Assembly: GCF_003049645.1 (NCBI RefSeq)
Contig: NZ_PYWK01000001.1
Location: forward strand, 744,001 to 808,000
DNA: 64,000 nt
Reading direction: 5' to 3'
From: Metasolibacillus fluoroglycofenilyticus
GTDB lineage: Bacteria; Bacillota; Bacilli; Bacillales_A; Planococcaceae
Under the pieces are notes generated by a model. The model was not told where the DNA came from and did not search any database. It saw nothing but the letters and a program-made list of their open reading frames with translations. Shown one piece after another: positions 9,029-17,620 of the stretch. The translations under genes and the position numbers were made by a program. Within the stretch, counting starts at the first letter, position 1. Every line of letters starts with the position of its first letter.

Positions 9029-9508
9029 TTAATTATTTCCTATTGGTAATATAGTTGAATTTTTAACTTCTCTTAATGATAAATTTGTTTGGATTCTTGA
9101 TATCCCAAGCTTATTTAGTTTTCTTATGAAATAATCTAATTCCTTTCTATCACGAATGACGACCTTTAATAAATAATCATGTTCACCAGTTAAGCAGTGG
9201 CATTCCAATATTTCAGACATTGTGGCTAAAGCATTCTCGATTTTTTCCAATAGCTCTGATTGATGAATATTTGTGCTAATAAAAATATAGCAAAGTAAAT
9301 CAAATCCGAGCTTTTCTTGATTTAAAATTGCCACTTGTCGTTCAATAAAGCCTTCGCTCTCTAGTCGCTTGATTCTTGCATGTGTAGCTGGTGATGATAA
9401 ATTAACGCGCCTCGCTAATTCAGCATTACTAATTTGCGATTCTTTTTGAAGTAAGTCTAAAATTTCAATATCAATTGCATCTAATACTTTGCTAATAGCT
9501 GATTCCAT
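9029..9508 (-). CDS. Lrp/AsnC family transcriptional regulator
   Basis: This 159-residue protein has the family architecture: an N-terminal winged helix-turn-helix (about residues 9-60, including LSSPATHARIKRLESEGFI) and a C-terminal RAM/effector domain (about 70-150, with LTGEHDYLLKVVIRD). Members act as amino-acid-sensing global or local regulators. It is divergent from the EamA exporter gene, with 454 bases between, a common layout in which the regulator controls the exporter. This is inference; the effector is unknown. The start has a GGGGGC-type ribosome binding site on the minus strand. Confidence 0.92.
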   Translation of the reverse strand: MESAISKVLDAIDIEILDLLQKESQISNAELARRVNLSSPATHARIKRLESEGFIERQVAILNQEKLGFDLLCYIFISTNIHQSELLEKIENALATMSEILECHCLTGEHDYLLKVVIRDRKELDYFIRKLNKLGISRIQTNLSLREVKNSTILPIGNN

Positions 9509-9962
9509 CCTATTGCCCCCTTAATAATCGTTCGTAATATGCTATGTATCCAGTATATATTTTGAATGATATATCATCAATATCATATTATGCTTAATTT
9601 TATTTCGTTTTTATTGATTATGAAAGAATATTATTTTGCATTATATATAAATCAATTATAATAATTAGTGTCAATACTAAAATATACGCTTGCAATTTAA
9701 TTGACTATATAAGGAGTGAAAGGTGGCGACTCTAGCGGAAATAACGTGAGCTGAAAATCCATTTCTTTCGGTACATGTGGAAAGAAATTAGTTGAAGCCA
9801 CGCCCGCAGAAAGCGGCCACCTGTAACGGAATATATAGTCAAGCCCACATTTTGGTAAAGAGCCAATAATTAATAAATATAATTTGTCTGATTTTGAGCT
9901 CATATGCCAGACCGATACAATATGATTATTTTCAGCGTTGAAAAGAAAGGGGCTAAAATACT
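9509..9962. other. Divergent intergenic region lrp/eamA
   Basis: No gene. It contains the R3 inverted-repeat element (9701-9842) in its centre. The very AT-rich 9540-9700 part presumably holds the lrp promoter and operator. The RBS GAAAGGGG precedes the exporter. Confidence 0.7.
9701..9842. repeat. R3 GC-rich element with terminal inverted repeats
   Basis: The ends are TTGACTATATA (9701-9711) and TATATAGTCAA (9832-9842). Just inside are AGGTGGC (9721) and GCCACCT (ending 9822). The core, with GGCGACTC and CCCGCAGAAAGCGGCC, resembles the widespread Bacillaceae intergenic repeat also present at 21921-22039. Non-coding; a MITE-like origin is inference. Confidence 0.75.
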
Positions 9963-10886
9963 ATGCCTAAACGCTATGTAGTGTTATTGCTCATTACAAG
10001 CTTATTTTGGGGAGGGAATTTTGTTGTTAGCAAATCACTTATAGCGCATGCTTCTCCGTTAACTTTGACAAGTTTAAGATGGCTAATTGCTGTTATGTGC
10101 CTTCTTCCTATCGTCTGGTGGAAAGAAAAAAGGCTACTTCCCCCACGTCAGGAGTTATTGCCATTATTTATAATGGGCATTACTGGTGTCGTTTTATTTA
10201 ATATCTTTCAGTTTATAGCTTTAGAGCATACAACTTCAACAAATGTTGGGTTAATTTCTACATTGAATACGATATCAATTGCAATTTTTTCATTTCTCTT
10301 TTTAAAAGAAAGAATAAACTTTCTACAAATACTTTCCATCTTACTTTCGTTTTTCGGTGTTATTTTAGTGCTTTCGCAAGGGAAAATTGAACTGTTGCTC
10401 TCTCTCAATTTTAACTCGGGAGATTTGTGGATGATTGTTGCAGTATGTGTATGGGGCGTATACTCTATTTGTAGTAAATGGGCAATGCAAACAGCTTCGC
10501 CATTAATATGTACGCTGTATGCTGGTATTTTTGGGCTTATGATTTTATTGCCGTTTAATATTTCAAGCTTTTCTGTTACAAATATCAATATGTCCTTTAT
10601 TCAGGCATTGCTTTATACAGGAATCGTTTCAACAGTTATTTGCATGCTGCTATGGAATATTGGTGTTCAAAAACTAGGAGCTACAACTGCAGGCGTTTTT
10701 CTAAATTTTAACCCTATCTTTACGACTATTTTGGCTTTTCTATTTTTAGGTGAGCAATTAACATGGTTACAAGGAATCGGGGGACTTCTCGTTATAGGAG
10801 GCAGCTATTTATTTTCTCGCTTTCAAAGCAAGACTTCTTTACAAAATAGTTATCATTTTAAAAAGTTGCAGCCACACCATAAATGA
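9963..10886 (+). CDS. EamA/DMT family transporter
   Basis: This 307-residue integral membrane protein has ten predicted helices in two repeated EamA domains (about 5-140 and 150-290). The opening SLFWGGNFVVSKSL and the repeat marker FLGEQLTWLQGIGGLLVIGGSYL are typical. Family members export amino acids and other small metabolites; the substrate here cannot be read from sequence. It is divergent from an Lrp-type regulator, which suggests amino acid export under that regulator's control. A strong terminator follows. Confidence 0.9.
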   Translation: MPKRYVVLLLITSLFWGGNFVVSKSLIAHASPLTLTSLRWLIAVMCLLPIVWWKEKRLLPPRQELLPLFIMGITGVVLFNIFQFIALEHTTSTNVGLISTLNTISIAIFSFLFLKERINFLQILSILLSFFGVILVLSQGKIELLLSLNFNSGDLWMIVAVCVWGVYSICSKWAMQTASPLICTLYAGIFGLMILLPFNISSFSVTNINMSFIQALLYTGIVSTVICMLLWNIGVQKLGATTAGVFLNFNPIFTTILAFLFLGEQLTWLQGIGGLLVIGGSYLFSRFQSKTSLQNSYHFKKLQPHHK

Positions 10887-10902
10887 GCATGGCTGTCAGA
10901 AA

Positions 10903-10947
10903 GGGGCTATTTGAAAAGGTATACCTTTTCAAATAGCCCCTGTTTTT
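10903..10947 (+). terminator. Terminator after the EamA gene
   Basis: Perfect inverted repeat with arms GGGGCTATTTGAAAAGGTA and its complement (10903-10940), followed by TGTTTTT. Confidence 0.9.
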
Positions 10948-11026
10948 ATGTTAGATATTTGTGTACCAGTCGCTTCGCTTTTGGTACAGAAAGTAAGTGC
11001 TCCTGCGATTACTCACCGTAAAAAAA

Positions 11027-11383
11027 TTAAATACCAAATTCAGCTAAATCTTTGCGCACGTCTGCTAAGATTTTTTCGCAATCCTTTACTAAATGAGCAG
11101 GGAATACTTCATCTGTGTATTCTACACCATGTGGGTAGTAATATTTACCAATTGCAGGTTTGTGTAATTTTAAAGTTGCATCGTATGCGCCTACATCGCC
11201 TGAAATAGCGCTGCAGAATAAACGTAAATAATAGCGTCCTTCACGTACATCAAAGCGACGATCGAAAGTCATGCGGTCATAGTCCCAAGCACCGTGGCAT
11301 TCTAAGCCGTGTTTTTCTAAAACTCTTGTCAACACTTGTTGATCAACTACTACGTCTTCAAGGTTTGTGTTTTCAAAATGCAT
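11027..11383 (-). CDS. ylbA: YugN-like family protein YlbA
   Basis: This 118-residue soluble protein has no signal peptide or membrane segment. It matches the YugN-like family by features such as GAWDYDRMTFDRRFDV and YYLRLFC. In B. subtilis the homologue YlbA sits at this place between ctaG and ylbC. Function unknown. The start has an excellent AGAGGAGG ribosome binding site. It is the only ylb-region gene here that runs on the minus strand between plus-strand neighbours. Confidence 0.82.
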   Translation of the reverse strand: MHFENTNLEDVVVDQQVLTRVLEKHGLECHGAWDYDRMTFDRRFDVREGRYYLRLFCSAISGDVGAYDATLKLHKPAIGKYYYPHGVEYTDEVFPAHLVKDCEKILADVRKDLAEFGI

Positions 11384-11460
11384 TGTATAATCCTCCTCTA
11401 AAAAAATCGTACATACTTATATATGCTCCATTTTATAATAGAGCAAATTTAGCTTTGTTG

Positions 11461-11735
11461 CAATGACAACATTGTGTCAAGCTTGCTTTAACTTCTTTCA
11501 GCCAGTGTTTGGACATTCGCTGAAAAATAGGAATTTAGGCTAAAACATCGCATACTAAGATAACAACATCGTTTTGGCCTCCGGGGGATGTCATAATTTT
11601 TGAAGAGAAATCCGTGCGATACAGGTTAGTTAACCGTTGTCTTAGAACGTGAAAGTTTTAGGCTGACTTCCGCCAAACAGCCCGAAAAAATCTAGACGAG
11701 AGTTAGTCGAGGCGTAATTGATTTGCTATAATGAT
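11461..11735 (+). repeat. R2 long hairpin-rich repeat, copy B
   Basis: This copy fills most of the 381-base gap between ylbA and ylbC. It begins with the hairpin TTCAGCCAGTGT/ACATTCGCTGAA (near 11498-11525) and contains the module GCCTCCGGGGGATGTCA (11577-11593). AGTTAACCGTT and AACGTGA follow. It ends with GAAAAAATCTAGACG and CGAGGCGTAATTGAT. A TATAAT lies at 11727-11732 just before the ylbC ribosome binding site. The core aligns closely with copy A at 53.8 kb. Confidence 0.7.
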
Positions 11736-11764
11736 GAATAAGAATTGAAGATGAGGAGGTAGAA

Positions 11765-12841
11765 ATGGAAGCCCTTTTCCGTATTTTAATTATCATCGCT
11801 TTTTTAGGCATTATCTATTACTATGCAGGTCCTAATGCGAAGCAGCATGATCCACTTGAAGGGCCAAACATAGTGCAACAACCAATTTTAGAGGAAAATG
11901 CCATTGTAGATAACGGCGATGCTTTAACGCGTCCTATTGAAGGCTTATCGACACATATAGGCGAAACAAGTAAGACGATATTATCTACATACGGACGTCC
12001 TACGCGCATTGATAAAACACCGTTTCATTATAAATGGTGGATTTATAATAATAAAGATGGATTTAAAATGTTTGGTATAGCTGATGATAAAGTCGTACAA
12101 GTTTATACAAATAGTTTGAATATGAATGTTGCTCCTTATGAAATTGGACAAATGCTAGGAGATATTTATCGTATGACAATTATCGAGTCTGAAGTGACAG
12201 CAAATATTGGAGATAACACTTATATGTTTGCGATGAATGATTATGATTTGCACAGTCGGATATTAGTGAAGTTCGAGGATATTTTTGCCCAGCTATATAT
12301 TGATACAAATACCGAAAAATTAATAGGTATTCGATTTTTAGACAAGGAAACGCTTGTTACACATAAGCCTTATGAAATGCAATTTATAGGGGAAATCATT
12401 CATATGCCAGCTCCTTCCTCCTATAATCAGCTGTATATTCATCAAGCAAATGCAGCACAGCTTGCGGATTTAACGAATGTTTTCAGGGAACGTTACGGCT
12501 TATTAACACTTGTTAATGACCCAGCGCTTAATAGTTTAGCTATGGAAAATAGCGAAAATTTATTTTTACAAAGTATGACTACACAGCAAACTGAGAATAC
12601 AGATATTTCATTGAAGGACCGCTTGGGCGCTTTAGATATTCAATTTAAGTCAGCAAGTGAAATTATCGCTACAACTTATATCGACGTCATTGAGGTGATG
12701 CATGGTTGGTTAAACTCTAAGGAGCACCGAAAAGTATTGCTTGATGAGAGCTTTACGCATATAGGAAGTGGCGCATATATGGACTATTATACGCAAATAT
12801 TAATAACCAAAAATAGTCGAGATGTAACTGGCATGCAGTAG
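11765..12841 (+). CDS. ylbC: YlbC: membrane-anchored CAP-domain protein
   Basis: This 358-residue protein has an N-terminal membrane anchor (about 5-22), then the CAP-associated N-terminal domain (about 60-200). The C-terminus is a SCP/PR1-like CAP domain (about 225-350) with HGWLNSKEHRKVLLDESFTHIG, the family signature near its end. The CAP histidine usually found in the SxxH/FFxH segment is not evident (NSENLFLQSMT). It matches B. subtilis YlbC in length, architecture and location. The extracytoplasmic role is unknown. RBS GAGGAGG precedes the ATG. The displaced murE-like gene follows at short distance, so the two may be co-transcribed. Confidence 0.85.
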   Translation: MEALFRILIIIAFLGIIYYYAGPNAKQHDPLEGPNIVQQPILEENAIVDNGDALTRPIEGLSTHIGETSKTILSTYGRPTRIDKTPFHYKWWIYNNKDGFKMFGIADDKVVQVYTNSLNMNVAPYEIGQMLGDIYRMTIIESEVTANIGDNTYMFAMNDYDLHSRILVKFEDIFAQLYIDTNTEKLIGIRFLDKETLVTHKPYEMQFIGEIIHMPAPSSYNQLYIHQANAAQLADLTNVFRERYGLLTLVNDPALNSLAMENSENLFLQSMTTQQTENTDISLKDRLGALDIQFKSASEIIATTYIDVIEVMHGWLNSKEHRKVLLDESFTHIGSGAYMDYYTQILITKNSRDVTGMQ

Positions 12842-12888
12842 CATTTATAGCTTCTTTTCATACAGTAATGAAAAGGAGTGAACTAAGT

Positions 12889-14346
12889 GTGCAGCTAGCT
12901 GAATTGTTAAAAGATTGGCCATGTATCGTGAAAGGCTCAATTCGAGTGCAAGTAACAGGTATAGAGGATTATGCTCAAAATATTCAGCAAGGTTATATTT
13001 ACGTGCTGCGAAAGGGAAAGAAATTTAATGGCAAGTCGTTTTTACAGCAAGCAATTAATAATGGGGCGAGTGCTGTCGTTGTTGAAGATGATACATTACT
13101 CGATTTAAAGCTTACTGTTCCGATTGTATGGGTACCAAATAGCTTGCAATTTTTATCGTTTGCAAGTGCGAAATTGCGGAATTTCCCAGCGGAAGCTTTA
13201 ACTGTTATTGCGATTACTGGAACGAATGGCAAAACGACAGTGAGTCATTTTATTAGTCAAATGCTACAAATACAAGGGAAAAGCTGCATCGTCATTGGGA
13301 CGAACGGAGTTTTTTTAAATGGCGAACGTTGGTTGACCTCCTATGAATCATTAACGACATTGCAAGCAAAGCAATTGCAGGAAATCTTTCAAATGGCGGT
13401 ACGGCAAGGTGTGGGATATGCAATTTTAGAGGCATCCTCAATGGGGTTAGCACACCATCGATTAGATGATTGTGCGATTGATATCGGCATTTTTTTAAAT
13501 TTATCAGCTGAGCATATTGAAGACCATGGCTCATTAGAAAATTATAAAAAAGCGAAGCAGCGACTTGCCGTTTTGGCGAAAAATGTCGTTTTAAATGGAG
13601 ATGATCCATTCAGCCGCTCTGTTGGAATCAATTTAAAGAAAAAAACAATGCTATTCGGCTCAAAGGGACGAGTTGATATGCAATGGCAACTACTAACTGA
13701 AAGTGAAGGGCATAGCACATGCTGTCTACAATACAAAGGAGAGGAACATATACTAATATTACCCTTTGTAGGCGAATTTCAAATTCAAAATATAATGGCT
13801 GCATTTGCCGCATTGTATGTCTTAAATTTTGATATAGCCCAACTTATTCCGGGATGCCTACATTTGAGGCTACCGGAGGGACGCATGCAGGAAGTAGAGA
13901 ATGACCAAGGTTTGCGCATTATCATTGATTATGCGCATACACCCGCAGCCTTAAAGGCGGTGCTTCAAGCATTAAAGCAAGAAAGGGTGCGCCTAGTCTT
14001 TAGCTGCGGTGGTGAAAGAGATAAGGATAAAAGGCGTAAAATGGGGACAATTGCCTCTACGTATGCCTATAAAATTTATTTGACGACAGATAATGCAAGA
14101 AGTGAGAAGCCAGCAGAAATCAATGCTCAAATAAAGGCGGGCTTTTATAGCGAGCAGTTGTATGAAGAAATAGAGGATAGGGCACAGGCAATTGAAAAGG
14201 CGATACGTGAGGCGAGGCAGGGAGATGTTGTGCTAATTGCAGGGAAGGGTCATGAGCAAACGCAAACCATTGGCTCTACAACCATTCCATTCTCAGATAA
14301 AGCGTGTGCAGAAAACGCCTTGCAAATCAAAGGCACTGCGGAATAA
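12889..14346 (+). CDS. murE: MurE-family UDP-MurNAc-tripeptide ligase, outside the dcw cluster
   Basis: MurE adds the third amino acid (meso-DAP or L-Lys) to UDP-MurNAc-L-Ala-D-Glu in the cytoplasm. The protein has the Mur ligase three-domain layout: P-loop GTNGKTT (residues ~111-117), central signature EASSMGLAHHRL, the YKKAK segment carrying the usual carbamylated lysine, C-terminal IIDYAHTPAAL and the closing IAGKGHEQ. At the substrate-selecting position it reads DNAR (~401-404), where DAP enzymes have DNPR and the S. aureus lysine enzyme has DNPA. The frame opens at ATG 12868, but AAGGAG lies inside that extension. GTG 12889 is the better start (485 residues). In B. subtilis murE sits between spoVD and mraY; here that slot is empty. 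Confidence 0.85.
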   Translation: MQLAELLKDWPCIVKGSIRVQVTGIEDYAQNIQQGYIYVLRKGKKFNGKSFLQQAINNGASAVVVEDDTLLDLKLTVPIVWVPNSLQFLSFASAKLRNFPAEALTVIAITGTNGKTTVSHFISQMLQIQGKSCIVIGTNGVFLNGERWLTSYESLTTLQAKQLQEIFQMAVRQGVGYAILEASSMGLAHHRLDDCAIDIGIFLNLSAEHIEDHGSLENYKKAKQRLAVLAKNVVLNGDDPFSRSVGINLKKKTMLFGSKGRVDMQWQLLTESEGHSTCCLQYKGEEHILILPFVGEFQIQNIMAAFAALYVLNFDIAQLIPGCLHLRLPEGRMQEVENDQGLRIIIDYAHTPAALKAVLQALKQERVRLVFSCGGERDKDKRRKMGTIASTYAYKIYLTTDNARSEKPAEINAQIKAGFYSEQLYEEIEDRAQAIEKAIREARQGDVVLIAGKGHEQTQTIGSTTIPFSDKACAENALQIKGTAE

Positions 14347-14454
14347 TGAAAAAAAGTACAATTACTTCTTTTTGTAATTGATTATAGAAGCTAGGGCTGT
14401 CTGAAATAGGTATATCTTTTCGGGGAGCCCTTTCTGAATCTATTAAATAAAGAA

Positions 14455-14516
14455 AAGCAAAGGAAATACCTTATCGGGAAATATCTAAATATTCAGAGTA
14501 CCTTTGCTTGTTTTTA
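14455..14516. terminator. Terminator after murE
   Basis: Arms AAGCAAAGG (14455) and CCTTTGCTT (14501-14509) enclose ~37 bases, followed by GTTTTT. The preceding bases (14395-14430) resemble a weak second hairpin (GGCTGTCTGAAA / TTTTCGGGGAGCC). Confidence 0.65.
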
Positions 14517-14556
14517 ATTTCTGCTCTAATATGTGCTTAATGGGGAGGTTTTTTAT

Positions 14557-15519
14557 TTGAAAAAGAAATTATTAATTACGCGCAAATTACCCGCTCATAT
14601 TGTTGAGCCGTTAGGCGTTTATTATGATATTGCCGAATGGCGTGAGGAGGAAGCTAGCATGCCGCGCCAAAAGCTATTGGCGTCTGTTAAGGATTGTGAG
14701 GCTTTGTGGGTGACATTAGCTGATAAAGTGGATGCAGAGCTTTTAGCACATGCACCGAATTTAAAAATAGTAAGCACATTATCAGTGGGCTTTAATAATA
14801 TTGATATAAACGCGCTGCGCGGTCGAGGTATTATTGCAACTAATACACCAGATGTTCTAACGGAAACAACTGCTGATTTAGTGTTTGCTTTGCTGTTAGC
14901 AACTGCTAGAAGAATTCCAGAGGCAGAGCGTTATTTGCGGGAAGGACAGTGGGAAGGCTGGTATCCTTTACAGCTTGTTGGTAAAGATGTAGGAGGGGCG
15001 ACGATTGGTATTATCGGCTTAGGACGCATCGGACAAGCTGTAGCGCAAAGAGCATTAGGCTTTAATATGAAAGTGTTATATTATAATCGCAGTCGAAAAA
15101 TAGCTGTTGAAGAGCAATACGGTTTTCATTATAGGGTATTTGAGGATGTATTAAAGGAAGCTGATTTCATCGTGCTAATGACACCCTATAGCGAGGCAAC
15201 AAAAGGGCTGATTGGGGAACGGGAGCTAGCATTAATGAAGGATGATGCTGTACTAATTAATGCGGCTCGTGGAGGCATTATTGATGAAGTAGCTCTTTAT
15301 CATGCATTAAAAAATGGAAAGCTATGGGCAGCAGGTCTAGATGTTTTTGAACAAGAGCCAGTCGATTTACAGCATCCCCTGTTAACATTGCCGAATGTTG
15401 TGGCCTTACCGCATATCGGCAGTGCCTCCTTGCAAACGAGAACAGCAATGATGAACTTAAATGTTCAAGCGCTATGTGCATATGCACGGGGAGAACAGGT
15501 GTTGAATAGAATCAATTAA
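14557..15519 (+). CDS. D-2-hydroxyacid dehydrogenase (glyoxylate/hydroxypyruvate reductase type)
   Basis: An NAD(P)H-dependent enzyme that reduces 2-oxoacids to D-2-hydroxyacids; the closest functional class is glyoxylate/hydroxypyruvate reductase. The 320-residue protein shows the Rossmann motif IGIIGLGRIGQAVAQRALGF, the TPDVLTETTADLVFALLL segment, and the catalytic triad regions (Arg in NAARGG, Glu in DVFEQEP, His in ALPHIGSAS). The frame is open from ATG 14533, but GGGGAGG (14542-14548) lies inside it. TTG 14557 is the probable start. It is a single gene between murE and ylbF. Exact substrate is not determinable. Confidence 0.88.
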   Translation: MKKKLLITRKLPAHIVEPLGVYYDIAEWREEEASMPRQKLLASVKDCEALWVTLADKVDAELLAHAPNLKIVSTLSVGFNNIDINALRGRGIIATNTPDVLTETTADLVFALLLATARRIPEAERYLREGQWEGWYPLQLVGKDVGGATIGIIGLGRIGQAVAQRALGFNMKVLYYNRSRKIAVEEQYGFHYRVFEDVLKEADFIVLMTPYSEATKGLIGERELALMKDDAVLINAARGGIIDEVALYHALKNGKLWAAGLDVFEQEPVDLQHPLLTLPNVVALPHIGSASLQTRTAMMNLNVQALCAYARGEQVLNRIN

Positions 15520-15595
15520 TTCGGATTGAAAAATCATTCCAATTCCATACAATCTATATTTCTGTTATGATAATGACAGACTGGAGGAAAAAAGA

Positions 15596-16042
15596 ATGTT
15601 AATGACTTCTGAATGGGCATTTATTTTAGATGAAGCGGATGAGCTAAGTGCAATGATTCTTTCCTCAGACCCAGTAAAAAGGCTGAAGGATGCATATACA
15701 GCCGTTTATACAGATGGCAAGCTAGCTAGTCAAATTCAAGCATTTGGGCGAATGAAGGAGCATTATGAGGATGTGCAGCGCTTCGGTAAGTATCACCCAG
15801 ATTATCATACAATTATGAAGAAAATACGAGAACAAAAGCGTGCACTTGATCTTGATGATCGTATTGCGGCTTTAAAGCTTGCTGAAAATGATGTGCAGGA
15901 TTTATTAGACGAAGTTAGTTTAATAATAGGACGCTCGGTTTCTGAAGCAGTGAAGGTGCCAGTTAGCAATCCGTTCTTTAATAGTGGTAGTAGCTGTGGC
16001 GCAGGCTGCGGCACGGGCGGAAGCTGCTCTTGCTCGGCATAA
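15596..16042 (+). CDS. ylbF: YlbF, subunit of the YlbF-YmcA-YaaT complex
   Basis: In B. subtilis YlbF with YmcA and YaaT forms a [4Fe-4S]-bearing complex that steers RNase Y and promotes competence, biofilm and sporulation. The 148-residue protein is helical (about 10-115). It ends in a cysteine-rich tail, GSSCGAGCGTGGSCSCSA, whose five cysteines fit cluster binding. RBS CTGGAGG precedes the ATG; a second ATG six bases later is possible. ylbG, its usual neighbour, is separated here by an inserted GDPD-like gene on the opposite strand and an R2 repeat. Confidence 0.9.
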   Translation: MLMTSEWAFILDEADELSAMILSSDPVKRLKDAYTAVYTDGKLASQIQAFGRMKEHYEDVQRFGKYHPDYHTIMKKIREQKRALDLDDRIAALKLAENDVQDLLDEVSLIIGRSVSEAVKVPVSNPFFNSGSSCGAGCGTGGSCSCSA

Positions 16043-16045
16043 AAC

Positions 16046-16088
16046 AACCTATCCGTGGGGGATTTTTCACCCTACGGTTTTTTTTATT
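16046..16088 (+). terminator. Terminator after ylbF
   Basis: Imperfect hairpin CCTATCCGTGGGGGA / TTCACCCTACGG followed by a run of T residues. Confidence 0.8.
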
Positions 16089-16204
16089 TAATTTTTTTAG
16101 TGTACTTGCTGTAACCATAGATTCAAAGAGGCTATTTCAAAAGTCGAACTTCTTCGTGGTGCAGTGAAAATGCAGCTTTAAATTTTAAATTAAAAAAAGC
16201 TACT

Positions 16205-16327
16205 AAACCTAGTGTTTATCCCATTTTCTAAGAAATTACTTGCTATTTTATCTAGTGACTCCTTTGCTGAAACATTACCGAAAACGTCCCAAAAGCAGGC
16301 TATGCACGGTTTTTGGGACGCTTTTTT
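16205..16327 (-). repeat. R1 repeat copy (minus orientation), stem acts as GDPD-gene terminator
   Basis: The stem AACGTCCCAAAAGC / GTTTTTGGGACG (16284-16320) lies directly behind the GDPD-like gene stop, with T-runs on both sides. The second module (16205-16245, CCTAGTGTTTATCCCATTTT) is the reverse complement of the ATGAACATTGGCTTTAAC arm of other copies, more diverged. Confidence 0.7.
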
Positions 16328-17233
16328 CTACTCTTTATATTTCAATAAAATCGGCTCTGCTAAATCTGGACGGTCCGTAACAATGCCTTGTGCACCTGTG
16401 CGTACTAGGCGGCTCATTGTAACTAAATCATTTACTTCCTTAAAGAAAATAGCAACATTTAGTCCGTTTAAAAATTGCATAAATCTTGTTGAATCAAACG
16501 GAATGAGTGCTGATTTTGTTGGGACAGTAAAAACATCCACTTTTGGGTTGAATAAATGTCCAAATTGGCTTGTAAAAGATGTATAAGCTTTTGTCGCTTC
16601 TCCTTCGCCCGCCCCTAAGACAATTTGGTTTTGCGCATACAAATTAAAGCGTTCAATTTGTTCATTATAGGCACTTGTTACGATAACTTGTGAAGCAAGG
16701 TCAAATTCTTCAATAATGCGCCATAGCTTCGAAGGAATTAAACTACCTTCATATGTGTCTGGGCTATCTTGAATATTTAAAATTAATTTTTTATCTTGAT
16801 ATTTTTCTAATACTTGCTGTAATGTCACAACTGAAATATGCTCATTAGCAAATGGCTTATGACCTTCTAAATTCTCAAATTTTTCGCCGAAATTAATTTC
16901 TTGAAGCTCAGCTAGTGTGAAATCTTTCACGAAGCCAATAGCAGTAGATGTGCGCTCTAATGTTTCGTCAGTAAAAACGATAATTTCCTCGTCCTTCGTC
17001 AAGCGCAAGTCAATATAGAAGCCATCCACACCGAGTTCAGCAGCCCTATCGAATGCAGCTAATGAATGCTCTGGTGCTAAATGTGCGCCTCCGCGATGAG
17101 CAAAAATTAGTGGTCTTCCTTGTAATAAATCTTTCGTTTGACGTTTTCGTGGTTTTACAACTGCTTTAGAGCCAGCCCAAATTGCTGCGCTCGCTGCCGC
17201 AATTGCAATGGCAACTTTCGCTTTTTTCCCCAT
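16328..17233 (-). CDS. Glycerophosphodiester phosphodiesterase-like protein with altered active site
   Basis: This 301-residue protein has an N-terminal membrane or signal-anchor segment (about 5-25) and a GDPD-type TIM barrel (about 41-295). Typical enzymes hydrolyse glycerophosphodiesters with two catalytic histidines and acidic metal ligands. HRGG (His46, Arg47) is kept. The ELD metal motif reads YID (Tyr73 for Glu), the second catalytic HD reads TD (Thr88-Asp89) and the NIEIK motif reads NIQDS (Gln155 for Glu). Loss of several key residues suggests a non-catalytic or re-purposed member. It interrupts the ylbF-ylbG pair on the opposite strand, consistent with insertion into the locus. Confidence 0.85.
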   Translation of the reverse strand: MGKKAKVAIAIAAASAAIWAGSKAVVKPRKRQTKDLLQGRPLIFAHRGGAHLAPEHSLAAFDRAAELGVDGFYIDLRLTKDEEIIVFTDETLERTSTAIGFVKDFTLAELQEINFGEKFENLEGHKPFANEHISVVTLQQVLEKYQDKKLILNIQDSPDTYEGSLIPSKLWRIIEEFDLASQVIVTSAYNEQIERFNLYAQNQIVLGAGEGEATKAYTSFTSQFGHLFNPKVDVFTVPTKSALIPFDSTRFMQFLNGLNVAIFFKEVNDLVTMSRLVRTGAQGIVTDRPDLAEPILLKYKE

Positions 17234-17400
17234 ATGTCTTCTTCCTCCTCAGATTTTTACCTTAATCATTGTGAACTGAAAACAAATAAGCTGTATAGAA
17301 AATATTTTATCAAAATAAGCCTATTAATGCTTATTATAGCTGAAAATGCTACCTACTGTCTAAACTCTGTTGCTATCAAATAAGACATTTGGTATGCTTT

Positions 17401-17600
17401 TATCATGATTTAGCTTTTAAATGCTTACCTCTATAAGGGGTGAGATAAAAGCTTTATTGGTGCTTCATTCAGCGTATGTATAAACATTTGCTGATAGTGT
17501 AAAATAGCAGACTGAATAACGATAGCGTGACCAAGACCAGACTTGCGGCGGATGTCACACACTTAAAAATCTAAGTTAAATTTTATCGCAGTATAATCGA
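17401..17600 (+). repeat. R2 long repeat, copy D (degenerate)
   Basis: It fills much of the 387-base gap before ylbG. It has TTACCTCTATAAGGGGTGAG (17425-17444) and the hairpin TTCAGCGTATGT/ACATTTGCTGATA (17467-17497). The module GCGGCGGATGTCACAC (17545-17560) and AAAAATCTAAG follow. A TATAAT at 17592-17597 lies near its end, just upstream of the ylbG ribosome binding site. Confidence 0.6.
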
Positions 17601-17620
17601 TAAAGAAAAGAGGGGAATTT

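Noticed and set aside
9697-9903. 68-codon minus-strand frame
   Set aside because: It spans the R3 inverted-repeat element; no ribosome binding site and no protein-like features.
16212-16586. 124-codon plus-strand frame opposite the GDPD-like gene
   Set aside because: Two-thirds are antisense to the GDPD-like gene and the rest is an R1 repeat.
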